Assembly: GCA_938036835.1 (NCBI GenBank) | Contig: CALHWB010000054.1 | Span: forward strand, 1-64,000 | Length of the DNA: 64,000 bases | Source of the DNA: an uncultured Propionibacterium sp. | GTDB lineage: Bacteria; Actinomycetota; Actinomycetes; Propionibacteriales; Propionibacteriaceae | Direction of reading: 5' to 3' | Part shown: positions 17,337 to 26,031 of the stretch, piece by piece | How the letters are laid out: the number at the start of each line of letters is the position of its first letter | Position numbering within the stretch: the stretch's first letter is position 1 | Made by a program: the position numbers and the translations under genes | Notes under the pieces: model-generated | What the model saw: only the letters and a program-made list of their open reading frames with translations | Told to the model about the DNA's origin: nothing | Database searches by the model: none

Positions 17337-19891
17337 CCGCAGTAATCCTGTTGGGTTTCGGCTCGATGTCGGGCCTGATCCGGGCCACGCTGACCGACTG
17401 GTCGGCGGCCGGCTTGTTGGAGCCGTTCATCTGGGTGGATCGGTCCGCTCTGGGCGGACCGACCACCCAAGCGCTCCGAATCGCCGATGGGCTAGCGGGC
17501 GGCTGTCATGTGGAAACCGAGTTGGCCTCCTCGGGCCGTCTGGTACGGGTGGGGGTGCTTTCGGCAACCGTCGATGCACCCGGCGATGCCGAGCAGACCG
17601 AGGCGCTGGATCTGCTGCGACTATGCCATCGGGTGCGCGCCGATGCCCAGGTGGTGCCGATCCGTTGCCTGGTCAGCTACCAGGTACCCGCCGAACCGGT
17701 ATCGGTTTCGCTGGTTGGCTGGCACAATCTGCTGATCTCGGCGGAAGACAGCTTCGATCCTCGGCAGGGTATCGTGCCTTCGCCCACCCAGCCCGATCCG
17801 GCCACCATCGGCCCGAACGCTGCCGGTGTGGTGGCTAGCCTGTTCGGGCTGTGGAAGGGGATGACGGCGGCCTGCCTGGACGACGTACAGGTGCCACCCG
17901 GGCAGCCGGTCCAGTTGGTACGGGCCAATGTGCGGATCGGGGAGGCCACCGAACTGGCCGCGAACCTGCGCAATCGCACCTTCGACCTGCAGCAGGTGCC
18001 CGCGGTACGAACCCCCAGCGGCATGTCAGAGTACATTGAGGACACCCGATCGGCCACTGTCGGTACCGCCGATGCGCTGTGGGTGCACCATCGCGGCAAA
18101 TTCTACGGTGGACGCCTGACCCTGCCACCGCAGGAACCGGAGAAGCGAGGTGTCGGGGAGGCGTTGCGGCTGTTCTTCTCTTTCCTGGGGGCCGCGCTAC
18201 GATCCGCGCCCCGCGCCTGGGCGCTCGGGGTGGCCAATGCGGCCACCGGGCGGGTCGCCGACTGGGTACAGGGCATGGTCTACGGGCAAGATTCGGCCTT
18301 CCAGGTGGTTGCTCGCGGCGAGCTGGGCCGGCTCAGCGGGGACGAACTGGTGGGGGCCATGCAGACTTTGGACCGGGAACTGGACCGCTATGAGCATCGA
18401 CCGCAAGAGGCCTATGCCGACTTCGGCACCCTCTGGCAGGGCTATGCCGACGGGGCGCTGACCCTGATCGATGCCGGGGAACGCAGCTCGGTGACCCCGC
18501 CGGTGATGATCGGCACCAAGCGTGGCACGGTGCGCTCGGTATCCCAGGTGGTGCCGAGCGCGGCGGAAAGCTTCCGTCCAGATGCCAACGTGGCCGACGC
18601 CACCGGGGTCACCCAGGTGCGCGGCGAGGATTGGCTGGGGCAATATCGTTTTGTGGCTCGGCTTGCCCGGCTGCGTTCCCAGCTGGGGGATGAGGCGATC
18701 CGGCGCACCCATGGCCAGCTTCAGGCCTGGCAGCGCACCCATGAGCACAGCTACGCCTCCCGGCTGGGGGCTCTGCTAGGCGGCCGGATGGAAGAGATCA
18801 CCCAGGAAATCAACGCGATCAGCGCCCAGTTGGCGGCGGCCGCCAACACCGATCTGGATTCCGAAATCGATGCCGCTCAGCGGCGCACCGCGGGCCGGAT
18901 GCGCGCTATCGCCATCGTCGCGGTGAGCCTCCTGGTGGTGTTCGGGGTGCTCTACGGCTTCGACACGATCACCTTGACCTGGCTGATCGGGCTGATCCTG
19001 GCCGACCTGCTGGGTTGGCTAGTGGCAAGCGTACTGGTGTACCTGCGCGGTCAGCAGTTGTTCTTCCAGTGGCTGAACCGCCGGCGACGTGCGATGACCG
19101 CGGTGACGGTCAACCAGAACAATCTGCGCTCGGCGGTACGCGATGGCCGCCAGGTCAGCGAGGCCTATCAACAGTTTCTCTGTTGGACGCGTGTGCTGGC
19201 TGGTTTCCTGCATCGTCCCTACGGGACCGGTGACCGGGGGCCGGCGGGTCAACTGCCGCAACTGGAAGGGCTGCCGCTCGGGGTGGCATTGGCGAGGGTG
19301 ACCGCCAGCCCGAACGATCAGGCGGTGGTGGCGGGGTTGCTGCGTCGCGGCCACTATCAGGCCGGTTGGTTGAGCGAGCTGTGGCAACACGAACTGGCGG
19401 CCGCGCCCGGCCTGCTCGGCCCGGATGCCTATGATCTGGTGTCCCAGCCGGCCCTGATCTTCTCCCAGCGCACCGGAAGCCCCGGGTCGTTGCTGGCCCG
19501 ATGGGCCGGGGCGATCGAGACCAATGGGCCCAGCGGAGCCGGCGCCGCCCAGGCCTGGCAGCGGGCGGTGGCGGGGCTGCAGCACACCGGAGAGTCTTTG
19601 TTCAGCCGAGCGGTCATCGCTATGCCGGGACGCACGGTCTCGGCCGGGGAGTTCTTCGATGCACTGCTCGACCCCGCCCCCGGTCAGCCCTTCGACAGCC
19701 GGTTCCTGACCTCTCAGGCTGTGCTGGGGCGGGCGCATTTCCCGGCTTTACCGGCCTGGACGCAGACCTTCGACTCGGCCTGGGGGCGCGGTGTGGTCCG
19801 GGTCGAGTTCAGCCAGCCGCTGCATCTTGAGGCATTCGCCTTCCCGCAAGCTCGCGTGCCGGAGCAAAGCGGGATCCAGGATGTCATCTAG
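17333..19891 (+). CDS. Membrane-anchored partner of the tubulin-like protein
   Basis: An 852-residue protein of unrecognised family. The first residues read as a beta strand followed by GFGSMSG (8-14), which resembles a truncated nucleotide-binding loop. Residues 300-520 are helical and charged, with coiled-coil character before the membrane. Two adjacent hydrophobic segments (about 523-545 and 550-572) form a hairpin with both ends probably cytoplasmic. The C-terminal 270 residues are soluble. It begins with GTG overlapping the stop of the tubulin-like gene. A role as membrane tether for the filament-type protein is inferred. Confidence 0.75.
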   Translation: MTAVILLGFGSMSGLIRATLTDWSAAGLLEPFIWVDRSALGGPTTQALRIADGLAGGCHVETELASSGRLVRVGVLSATVDAPGDAEQTEALDLLRLCHRVRADAQVVPIRCLVSYQVPAEPVSVSLVGWHNLLISAEDSFDPRQGIVPSPTQPDPATIGPNAAGVVASLFGLWKGMTAACLDDVQVPPGQPVQLVRANVRIGEATELAANLRNRTFDLQQVPAVRTPSGMSEYIEDTRSATVGTADALWVHHRGKFYGGRLTLPPQEPEKRGVGEALRLFFSFLGAALRSAPRAWALGVANAATGRVADWVQGMVYGQDSAFQVVARGELGRLSGDELVGAMQTLDRELDRYEHRPQEAYADFGTLWQGYADGALTLIDAGERSSVTPPVMIGTKRGTVRSVSQVVPSAAESFRPDANVADATGVTQVRGEDWLGQYRFVARLARLRSQLGDEAIRRTHGQLQAWQRTHEHSYASRLGALLGGRMEEITQEINAISAQLAAAANTDLDSEIDAAQRRTAGRMRAIAIVAVSLLVVFGVLYGFDTITLTWLIGLILADLLGWLVASVLVYLRGQQLFFQWLNRRRRAMTAVTVNQNNLRSAVRDGRQVSEAYQQFLCWTRVLAGFLHRPYGTGDRGPAGQLPQLEGLPLGVALARVTASPNDQAVVAGLLRRGHYQAGWLSELWQHELAAAPGLLGPDAYDLVSQPALIFSQRTGSPGSLLARWAGAIETNGPSGAGAAQAWQRAVAGLQHTGESLFSRAVIAMPGRTVSAGEFFDALLDPAPGQPFDSRFLTSQAVLGRAHFPALPAWTQTFDSAWGRGVVRVEFSQPLHLEAFAFPQARVPEQSGIQDVI

Positions 19892-19904
19892 GGAGTAGCG
19901 GAAG

Positions 19905-22556
19905 ATGAATCGGATCGGCGGGGTGCCCACCCCGATCGTCCTGCCTAGCCTCGGTCCCCAGATAAGGGGTGCCGTCGTGGTGCAGTGGCGAAAGAACGTG
20001 GGCCAGCAGGTTGTCGTGAATGAGGTCGTGGTGGATGTGTCCTGCGAACGGGGCCTGATATCCATCTCGGCGCCGATGCCTGGGCGGCTGGTGGAGATCC
20101 GGGCTAACCGGGGAACCATGGTGTCGGTGGGAAATGTGCTGGGCGTGCTGGCGCCAGTGCCCCCCGCCGGGTCGGGTGATCGGCCGCTGGAGTTGACCGT
20201 TTCGGACAAGATGGCCCGGCTGATGGCTTGGCGTAACCGGCGGCGGGTCAACCTCAGCGATCAGGAACTGCACCGGATCGCCGCGGCTCCAAAGCAGAGT
20301 CCAGAAAGCATTCTCAAGATGCTGCCGGGGTTCTTGCAGGACTCGGTGCCCGAGATCTGGGCCGAACTCACTGGCGGCAGACCGCCTGGGCCTCGTCCGG
20401 CGGCCCAACCCGGCCCGGTGCGGCCCGGCCCGGATGGCCGTGCCGGCCAGCCCGGCCCGGTCGGGCCTCGACCGGTGGGCAACCCCCCGGGGCAACCGGT
20501 GGCCGCGGTGCCACCACGGCCACCCGAGCAATCCCAGCCAGGTGGCCGTGGCGCCGAGTCCGCTCAGGGGCCGGGGATCGCCATGCCCCGGCAGCCACCC
20601 GCTCAGCCGGTGCCCGGCCCCCGGCCGGCCCCTTCGGCTCCGGTTCTAGGCCAGCCCGAGAACCAGGCGGGGCCTTTGGCCGACCAGCCGGTGCTAGCCG
20701 CTCGCCGGGCACAGCCCGCCGCCAGCTCTGAGCCAGGGCAGTCGCCCGGCGGCGTGGATGGCCAGCCGTTAGCCGCTGCCCCGCAGCAGATGGCCCAGCC
20801 ACCGGTGGACGACAAGGTGCTGGCGAGTTGCGATGATTTCGAGCGGCTCATGGACGAACTGATGCGGTTCGCACCCTACGACTATTCGGGTTCCGACTCC
20901 GAGCCAACCGATCTGCGACTGACCCGGTTGGACAACGGACAGGTCACGATCTCGTGGCCGGCTCCCGAAAAACCGGACAAGACGGAGCTGTACCGCCTGG
21001 TATGCGCCGATGATCAGCCTCCGACCAGCCCCGACAGCGCCGATCAGTTGGCGGTGCTGACCGGTAGGCAGTTCACCGATACCCGACCGCATACCAGCGC
21101 GGTGCGCTGCTACCAGGTTTGGCGCAATTCCGGCAGCGGCCCGGATGCGGCGCGCGCCGCCCAGCCGGTGTTGCATGCCAGCGGGGTACACATCGAACCG
21201 CCCACCGAGGTCGAACTGCTATCCGAAGGCAATAGCATCATCGGACGCTGGCGGGTCGGCCAGCAGACCCGCAAAGTGCTGGTCTTCCGGATTCCCAAGG
21301 AGAAGGTCACCCCGCACACGCTGCGTGACCCGCGCTTCCAGATCCTGACGGACCAGGACAACCTGCGAGGTCTGGTGGACACCGAGGCCTCACCCGGGCA
21401 GGAATATGCCTACAAGGTGGTGGCGGAGGTGGCTGCCGGGGATCAGATCCTGCAATCGAAACCGGTCATCCGCTATATCCGGGTCAACGCCCCATTGGAA
21501 CCGGTGGCCGATCTGGTCTCGATACCTCGCGAGGGTGACCCGGACAATCCACTGTTCGACCTCGAGTGGACGCGTCCGCCGGTGGGCAATGTGCTGATCT
21601 TCCGCACCACCAACAGACCCAGCGATGAGGCGCTGCTACGCAGCTATGACGAGGCTGCCCTAGCCCAGATGGGCTTGTCGCCGCGGGCCTGGCTGCGACA
21701 GCCGGTGGAGGACCTGCCCGATGGCCGGCAGGCCCTGCGCGCGGTGCCCTGGCCGGTCGCGGAGGGCGCCGACCAGGCCCGCCTCTACCTGACCCCGGTC
21801 ACCCAATTGGACGGCAGGGTCCGGGTCGGCAAGAGCGTGGTCCAGGTGGTCGCCGGACGCATCCTCGAACCCCGGCTGGCCCAGCGGGTCAGCTATCAGA
21901 TGCTCACCTTCGGCTGGCCCTCGCGGGCCTCCATAGTGCGGGTGTATGTCTCTCAGCCGGGGGTGACGGCCGCCCAGGCGATCGCTGCCGGTGAGCCGGT
22001 GTGTTCGCTCAGCCAGCAGCAGTACGACATCCAGGGCGGTGTGCTGCTGCACGATCTGCCCGATCGCGGCTGTGCGATTCACGCCCAGCCCAGTACCCTC
22101 GACCCCGCTGGTGAGGTGCTGGGCGATCCGGTTACGGTGCACTATCCGGGGTTGTTGCAGATCCGCTACCAGATCGGCCAGCAGCAACGCCTGTTCAAGG
22201 CCCAGCAACGCGCCATCGCCTTGAGTTCGTCGTATCCGGTCCAGGAACTACAGTTCAAGTTGATCTATCATCCCGACCGGTTGCCGCTCGATGAGGGTGA
22301 CGGAGAGGCCTGGCATCTTGCCCCGGCTCAACCGGAGCAGGCTGCGCCACCGGGTCTAGTGGTGACCTGTGGGGTGCTCGGTCCGGAACCCGGCGCCCCA
22401 CTGTGGCAGTTCCACACCGGTGGCCGCACCGGCTGGGTGCGGTTGTTCGCGGTCGGCATGCTGGATCAAGGGGTGGGGCGGGCGCTGACCGAGACCCAGA
22501 AACAGGCCTTGGCGGTGCTTGATCCGCCGATCGACCAGCTATGGCTTGGCAGGTGA
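19905..22556 (+). CDS. Protein with degenerate lipoyl-like domain, Pro-rich linker and FnIII-like repeats
   Basis: An 883-residue, probably cytoplasmic protein. Residues 10-85 have the shape of a biotinyl/lipoyl carrier domain (LPSLGPQIRGAVVVQW, then VDVSCERGLISISAPMPG). The position of the modified lysine is occupied by arginine (CERG), so lipoylation or biotinylation is not expected. A Pro/Gly-rich linker follows (about 155-300). The remainder contains beta-sandwich, fibronectin-III-like units, for example PTDLRLTRLDNGQVTISW from about residue 333. No enzyme motif is seen. Context suggests a scaffold in the GTPase/tubulin complex. Confidence 0.75.
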   Translation: MNRIGGVPTPIVLPSLGPQIRGAVVVQWRKNVGQQVVVNEVVVDVSCERGLISISAPMPGRLVEIRANRGTMVSVGNVLGVLAPVPPAGSGDRPLELTVSDKMARLMAWRNRRRVNLSDQELHRIAAAPKQSPESILKMLPGFLQDSVPEIWAELTGGRPPGPRPAAQPGPVRPGPDGRAGQPGPVGPRPVGNPPGQPVAAVPPRPPEQSQPGGRGAESAQGPGIAMPRQPPAQPVPGPRPAPSAPVLGQPENQAGPLADQPVLAARRAQPAASSEPGQSPGGVDGQPLAAAPQQMAQPPVDDKVLASCDDFERLMDELMRFAPYDYSGSDSEPTDLRLTRLDNGQVTISWPAPEKPDKTELYRLVCADDQPPTSPDSADQLAVLTGRQFTDTRPHTSAVRCYQVWRNSGSGPDAARAAQPVLHASGVHIEPPTEVELLSEGNSIIGRWRVGQQTRKVLVFRIPKEKVTPHTLRDPRFQILTDQDNLRGLVDTEASPGQEYAYKVVAEVAAGDQILQSKPVIRYIRVNAPLEPVADLVSIPREGDPDNPLFDLEWTRPPVGNVLIFRTTNRPSDEALLRSYDEAALAQMGLSPRAWLRQPVEDLPDGRQALRAVPWPVAEGADQARLYLTPVTQLDGRVRVGKSVVQVVAGRILEPRLAQRVSYQMLTFGWPSRASIVRVYVSQPGVTAAQAIAAGEPVCSLSQQQYDIQGGVLLHDLPDRGCAIHAQPSTLDPAGEVLGDPVTVHYPGLLQIRYQIGQQQRLFKAQQRAIALSSSYPVQELQFKLIYHPDRLPLDEGDGEAWHLAPAQPEQAAPPGLVVTCGVLGPEPGAPLWQFHTGGRTGWVRLFAVGMLDQGVGRALTETQKQALAVLDPPIDQLWLGR

Positions 22557-22558
22557 GC

Positions 22559-25057
22559 ATGTCTGAATGGGGTCAGTTGGTCTATACCTCGGTCGATGCC
22601 GGGCAGTTCGGTGGCTGGCAGGTCAAACAGTGCAGCCCCCAATTGACCGAGCAGACGGTCAACGCGTTGGTGGCGCGCGTCCCCACCGCCCTGGAACTGG
22701 TCGCCGAACCGAGTCCCTTCCCGACACCTGCCGAGATCGCGGCGCTGCCCCGCCGGTTGCTCTATGCCGGCCTGGCCGATGACCGGTGGCGGCGGGCCTG
22801 GTGGCACAGCACCCCGGCGGGTGCCGATGCGTCCGGGCGGACCGGCAACGTCTTCACCCAGTGCCTGGTTAGCACCGAGCAGGTACGCCCGATCAGTCTG
22901 TGGCGCAGCCCCGGATGGAGTACCCCTTTCGGCGCCGCGGAGGTGGCGGCAAGTACCCTCGGGATGCCGCCTGAGCCACAGCAGATAGTGCCGATCGCCA
23001 GCCAGCTGTTGTTCGGCACCGATAGCTGGCAGGTCGGTACGCTCTGCGTGCTGGCAGATGCTTTGCAGGCTGCGCGACAGGGTGGCCCGACCGTGGTGCT
23101 GCTGGTTGACGATCCGGACGAGGGGGCCGCCTGGCTGATGGCGTTGAGCCTGTGCATCTCTGTGCAGGCGGCCGCCGGGATGGGATTCTCCACCTTCGAA
23201 CGGGCCAGCGCGCATCGTGGTTGGCAGTCCGGTGGCTTGCAGGTGGTTTGTGTGCCCCGGGTGGACGCTCATCTGCTGGGTGCCGGGGTGGGGTGCCAAC
23301 TCGATCCGCGGCAGGCGCCCGCGATCGGTTTCGGCGGGCAGCCCCACCTGACCCATCGGGGTCAGCCGATCGAACCGACCGAGCTGTCGGGGCTGATCAT
23401 GGAGTTGGCCTTCGACGCCGAGACCTTTGCGGCCATGACGGCCCGGCTGGACGAGGTGGTCGCCCAGGCCGGCGAGGAATCGGTTGAGCTGGCCTGGCCG
23501 CTGGCGATGGTCGCCAGCCTGGATGGGCAGGCCAGTGAAACCGCCGCCCGGGTGTTGGCCCGGGCTACTCCCGAGCGGGCGCTGTGCGATGCCCGCTGCC
23601 AGCAGCTGGTGCGCGACGCGTTGACCGCCAGGATGGGCAGCAGCACCGAGCGGAGCTGGCAGGTGCTGATCGAAACCCGGCAGCCGTCCCTGACCCGGCT
23701 GGCCACCGACAGCTATCTGGCTGCTGCGGTGTGTGACCCGGCCTGGCTGGCCGAGCCCGGCCTCACCCGGATAGTGCCAACCGACAGTTCCCCAACCCCG
23801 CACACCGCCGAACTGGTGGATCGTGAGGTGGCCGGGCTGGTGGCCCGGGACGACCCTCGGGTGCCGTTCATCGCCCTGCGATTGCTCGATATGCTCTGCG
23901 CGGTCGGCTGGCAGCGGCCCGGCCGGTTGGAAGCTGCCGCGCTGAGCCTGGCCGAACGCGCCGTGGTGCCGGCTTTGTGCTTGCCCACCACCCAGTTCGG
24001 TTTGCAGTGCGCTGGCCGGTTGACCGATGCTACCCGGGAGTTGCTGGTCCGGCTGCTAGCCGACACGCAGATCCGGCGCCCGCCGAATGGGCCGGCGCTG
24101 TCGGTTGACTCGCTGCGACTGCTGGGTCTGGATCGCGGCGAGCAACTGACCGATCCCGAGTTCGTTCAGACCCCGGACGGCGAGTTGCGGCCGTTGGCGA
24201 TCGAGGTTGCTCGGTTCGTCTGCTACCACCCGGACGGCCAGCCGGATCAGCGCGTCCAGGCGGCTGCCCGGGCGGTGCTGGTCCAGGCCGAACTGCTGCT
24301 TGGCCGCCGGCCGCCCCACGAACTGCTCGCCACTGCGCTACCGGCCGATGCGGTAGCCGAGTGGATCGCGGACCGGCAGATCCAGGTGCCGCCCGATCTG
24401 ATCGTCCGCGCGCTACTGGAAAACCCCGACGACCAGGCGACGATCCGCCTGGCGGAGGTGGCCTTGCGGCAGTGCGAGGGGCAGGTTGGTCTGGCCGCCG
24501 GGCTGCGGTATGCGGACGAGTGGCAGTTGCCTACCGAGGCCCAGTTGGACCTGGCCGCCGGGCATGCCGCCAACCTGCCGGTGGCCGACGATGTGGTGGC
24601 CAGGATCGCCTTGGGTATTGTCGTCAGCCTGATAAAGGATAAAACGCCGCCGGCGGCTTGGGCCCAGGCGGTGATCAGGCAGGCCCGGCCGCTACCGAGG
24701 GTGCTGGCCGAACGCTGGGCGGGGGTGCTGTGCGATCAATTCGACAGCGCGCTCGGCGCAGTTCGCTGGTTGCTGGCGATCCACCCGGATTCCCCGAGCC
24801 GTCGGCTGTTAGATGAGCCATTGGCCGATTGGCTGGCCTGGTTGCCGGTCCAGGAGGAGCCTGGTCGCCGCTTCCTCGATGTGCTAGCGCACGGCATCCT
24901 CGTCATTCTGCTCGACCGGGAGCGGTCGGCTCAGTTGCCCGGCACCGGTTATCGGCCGGATGATCGTTTCTTGAAGACCTGGTATGACCGGCAGTCGCGT
25001 GCGAACCGGCTGGGGTTGCAGCCGGGGTTCGTCAATCGCTGGAAGGACGCACCGTGA
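22559..25057 (+). CDS. GTPase-associated protein 1 (GAP1)-like
   Basis: An 832-residue protein matching the GAP1 architecture: an N-terminal domain with alternating strands and helices (MSEWGQLVYTSVDAGQFGGWQVKQ at its start), a middle domain (about 140-280) and a long helical C-terminal region. GAP1 proteins are known as obligate neighbours of a TRAFAC-type GTPase in multi-gene systems that have been discussed as conflict or signalling systems. The GTPase partner lies two genes downstream. The ATG is preceded by GGCAGG; a GTG overlapping the previous stop is an alternative start. Biochemical function is unknown. Confidence 0.78.
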   Translation: MSEWGQLVYTSVDAGQFGGWQVKQCSPQLTEQTVNALVARVPTALELVAEPSPFPTPAEIAALPRRLLYAGLADDRWRRAWWHSTPAGADASGRTGNVFTQCLVSTEQVRPISLWRSPGWSTPFGAAEVAASTLGMPPEPQQIVPIASQLLFGTDSWQVGTLCVLADALQAARQGGPTVVLLVDDPDEGAAWLMALSLCISVQAAAGMGFSTFERASAHRGWQSGGLQVVCVPRVDAHLLGAGVGCQLDPRQAPAIGFGGQPHLTHRGQPIEPTELSGLIMELAFDAETFAAMTARLDEVVAQAGEESVELAWPLAMVASLDGQASETAARVLARATPERALCDARCQQLVRDALTARMGSSTERSWQVLIETRQPSLTRLATDSYLAAAVCDPAWLAEPGLTRIVPTDSSPTPHTAELVDREVAGLVARDDPRVPFIALRLLDMLCAVGWQRPGRLEAAALSLAERAVVPALCLPTTQFGLQCAGRLTDATRELLVRLLADTQIRRPPNGPALSVDSLRLLGLDRGEQLTDPEFVQTPDGELRPLAIEVARFVCYHPDGQPDQRVQAAARAVLVQAELLLGRRPPHELLATALPADAVAEWIADRQIQVPPDLIVRALLENPDDQATIRLAEVALRQCEGQVGLAAGLRYADEWQLPTEAQLDLAAGHAANLPVADDVVARIALGIVVSLIKDKTPPAAWAQAVIRQARPLPRVLAERWAGVLCDQFDSALGAVRWLLAIHPDSPSRRLLDEPLADWLAWLPVQEEPGRRFLDVLAHGILVILLDRERSAQLPGTGYRPDDRFLKTWYDRQSRANRLGLQPGFVNRWKDAP

Positions 25058-26031
25058 CCACCTACGTTCTCGAACCGCAGCATTCGGTCCAGCTGCCCCC
25101 TGGGGCGCTGGCGATTACCTTGGTGGCACTGAATGGCGTTGCGGTGCGGCTGCGTGTGATCGGCGGCGGCCAGATTCTGGCGCCCGACCAACCCGGCCGA
25201 GTGGTGTCGGGGATCTTGCAGCCGGCCGCGGACCGATTGATCGTGACCAGGCTGTCCGGGCCGATCCTGATCGAGGCGCTCTCGCCGGATGGCCAGGCGC
25301 TGCCTGTTGGCACCTTGATCTCGGTGACCATCGGTGCCGAGAGTGTGCTGCATGCCAACGGTGCCTCGGCGGTGATCCGCAACCTGGATGTATCCGGGGT
25401 GATCAGCGCCGGCATCCTCGAATTGGCTCCCGGTCAGGGGCAGATCTCGGTGCGCGCGGTCTTCGACGGCGGTGGCCCGACCGAGGGCCGGCTGGCGGCC
25501 GCGATAGCCGCCGTCCGGGAGTACCTGGAACGCACTCCACAGCACCGCCTGATGGGTTTACGACTGGCGGTGGTGCTGGACCGTTCGGCGTCCATGCGAC
25601 CCTGGTATGCCGTTGGCGCGCCGGCCGCGGTCGTGGATGTGCTGGCCGGCATCGCCCAGGTATGCGGCGATGGCCAATTGCGAATCTGGGATGGCCGAGG
25701 CTGGCGTGCGGTACCGGCTCGCGAGGCAGCCGGTGTGGTGACCGGCTTGACCGATGGGCAGCCGTTCAGCAGTAGCCGGCTCTCGGCAGAGCAACCCGCC
25801 GGGCAGATCGAGGTTTGGGTGACCGACGAGCCGGGCCCGGCCCGGGTACTGTCGGTGGTGTTGTGTCTGGGTTCGGCGGCCGCCCAACTGCAGGCACCGC
25901 ACACCGTGCTTGCGGCGGCGGCTGAGCCCGCCGCGCTGGTCACCGACCTGGCGTCCCCCCCAGGTGGCCTCAATCGGCTGGTCGGTCTGTTGCTGGGGGA
26001 GTTGGCGGCTTGGCAGGGGACCGCTAGATGA
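25054..26031 (+). CDS. vWA-like protein with N-terminal beta domain
   Basis: A 325-residue protein. Residues 1-150 are beta-rich. The second half has a vWA-type fold beginning VVLDRSASMRPW (about 172-183), with a full D-x-S-x-S metal motif. This resembles cytoplasmic vWA proteins seen with TerD-like or AAA/GTPase modules rather than adhesion proteins, as no signal peptide is present. The GTG start overlaps the GAP1 stop and its own stop overlaps the GTPase ATG (ATGA), placing it physically between the two and suggesting direct interaction. Confidence 0.78.
   Translation: MTTYVLEPQHSVQLPPGALAITLVALNGVAVRLRVIGGGQILAPDQPGRVVSGILQPAADRLIVTRLSGPILIEALSPDGQALPVGTLISVTIGAESVLHANGASAVIRNLDVSGVISAGILELAPGQGQISVRAVFDGGGPTEGRLAAAIAAVREYLERTPQHRLMGLRLAVVLDRSASMRPWYAVGAPAAVVDVLAGIAQVCGDGQLRIWDGRGWRAVPAREAAGVVTGLTDGQPFSSSRLSAEQPAGQIEVWVTDEPGPARVLSVVLCLGSAAAQLQAPHTVLAAAAEPAALVTDLASPPGGLNRLVGLLLGELAAWQGTAR

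Noticed and set aside
22466..23803. A 445-codon minus-strand frame opposite the GAP1-like gene
   Set aside because: Gly/Gln/His-rich shadow without recognisable domains.
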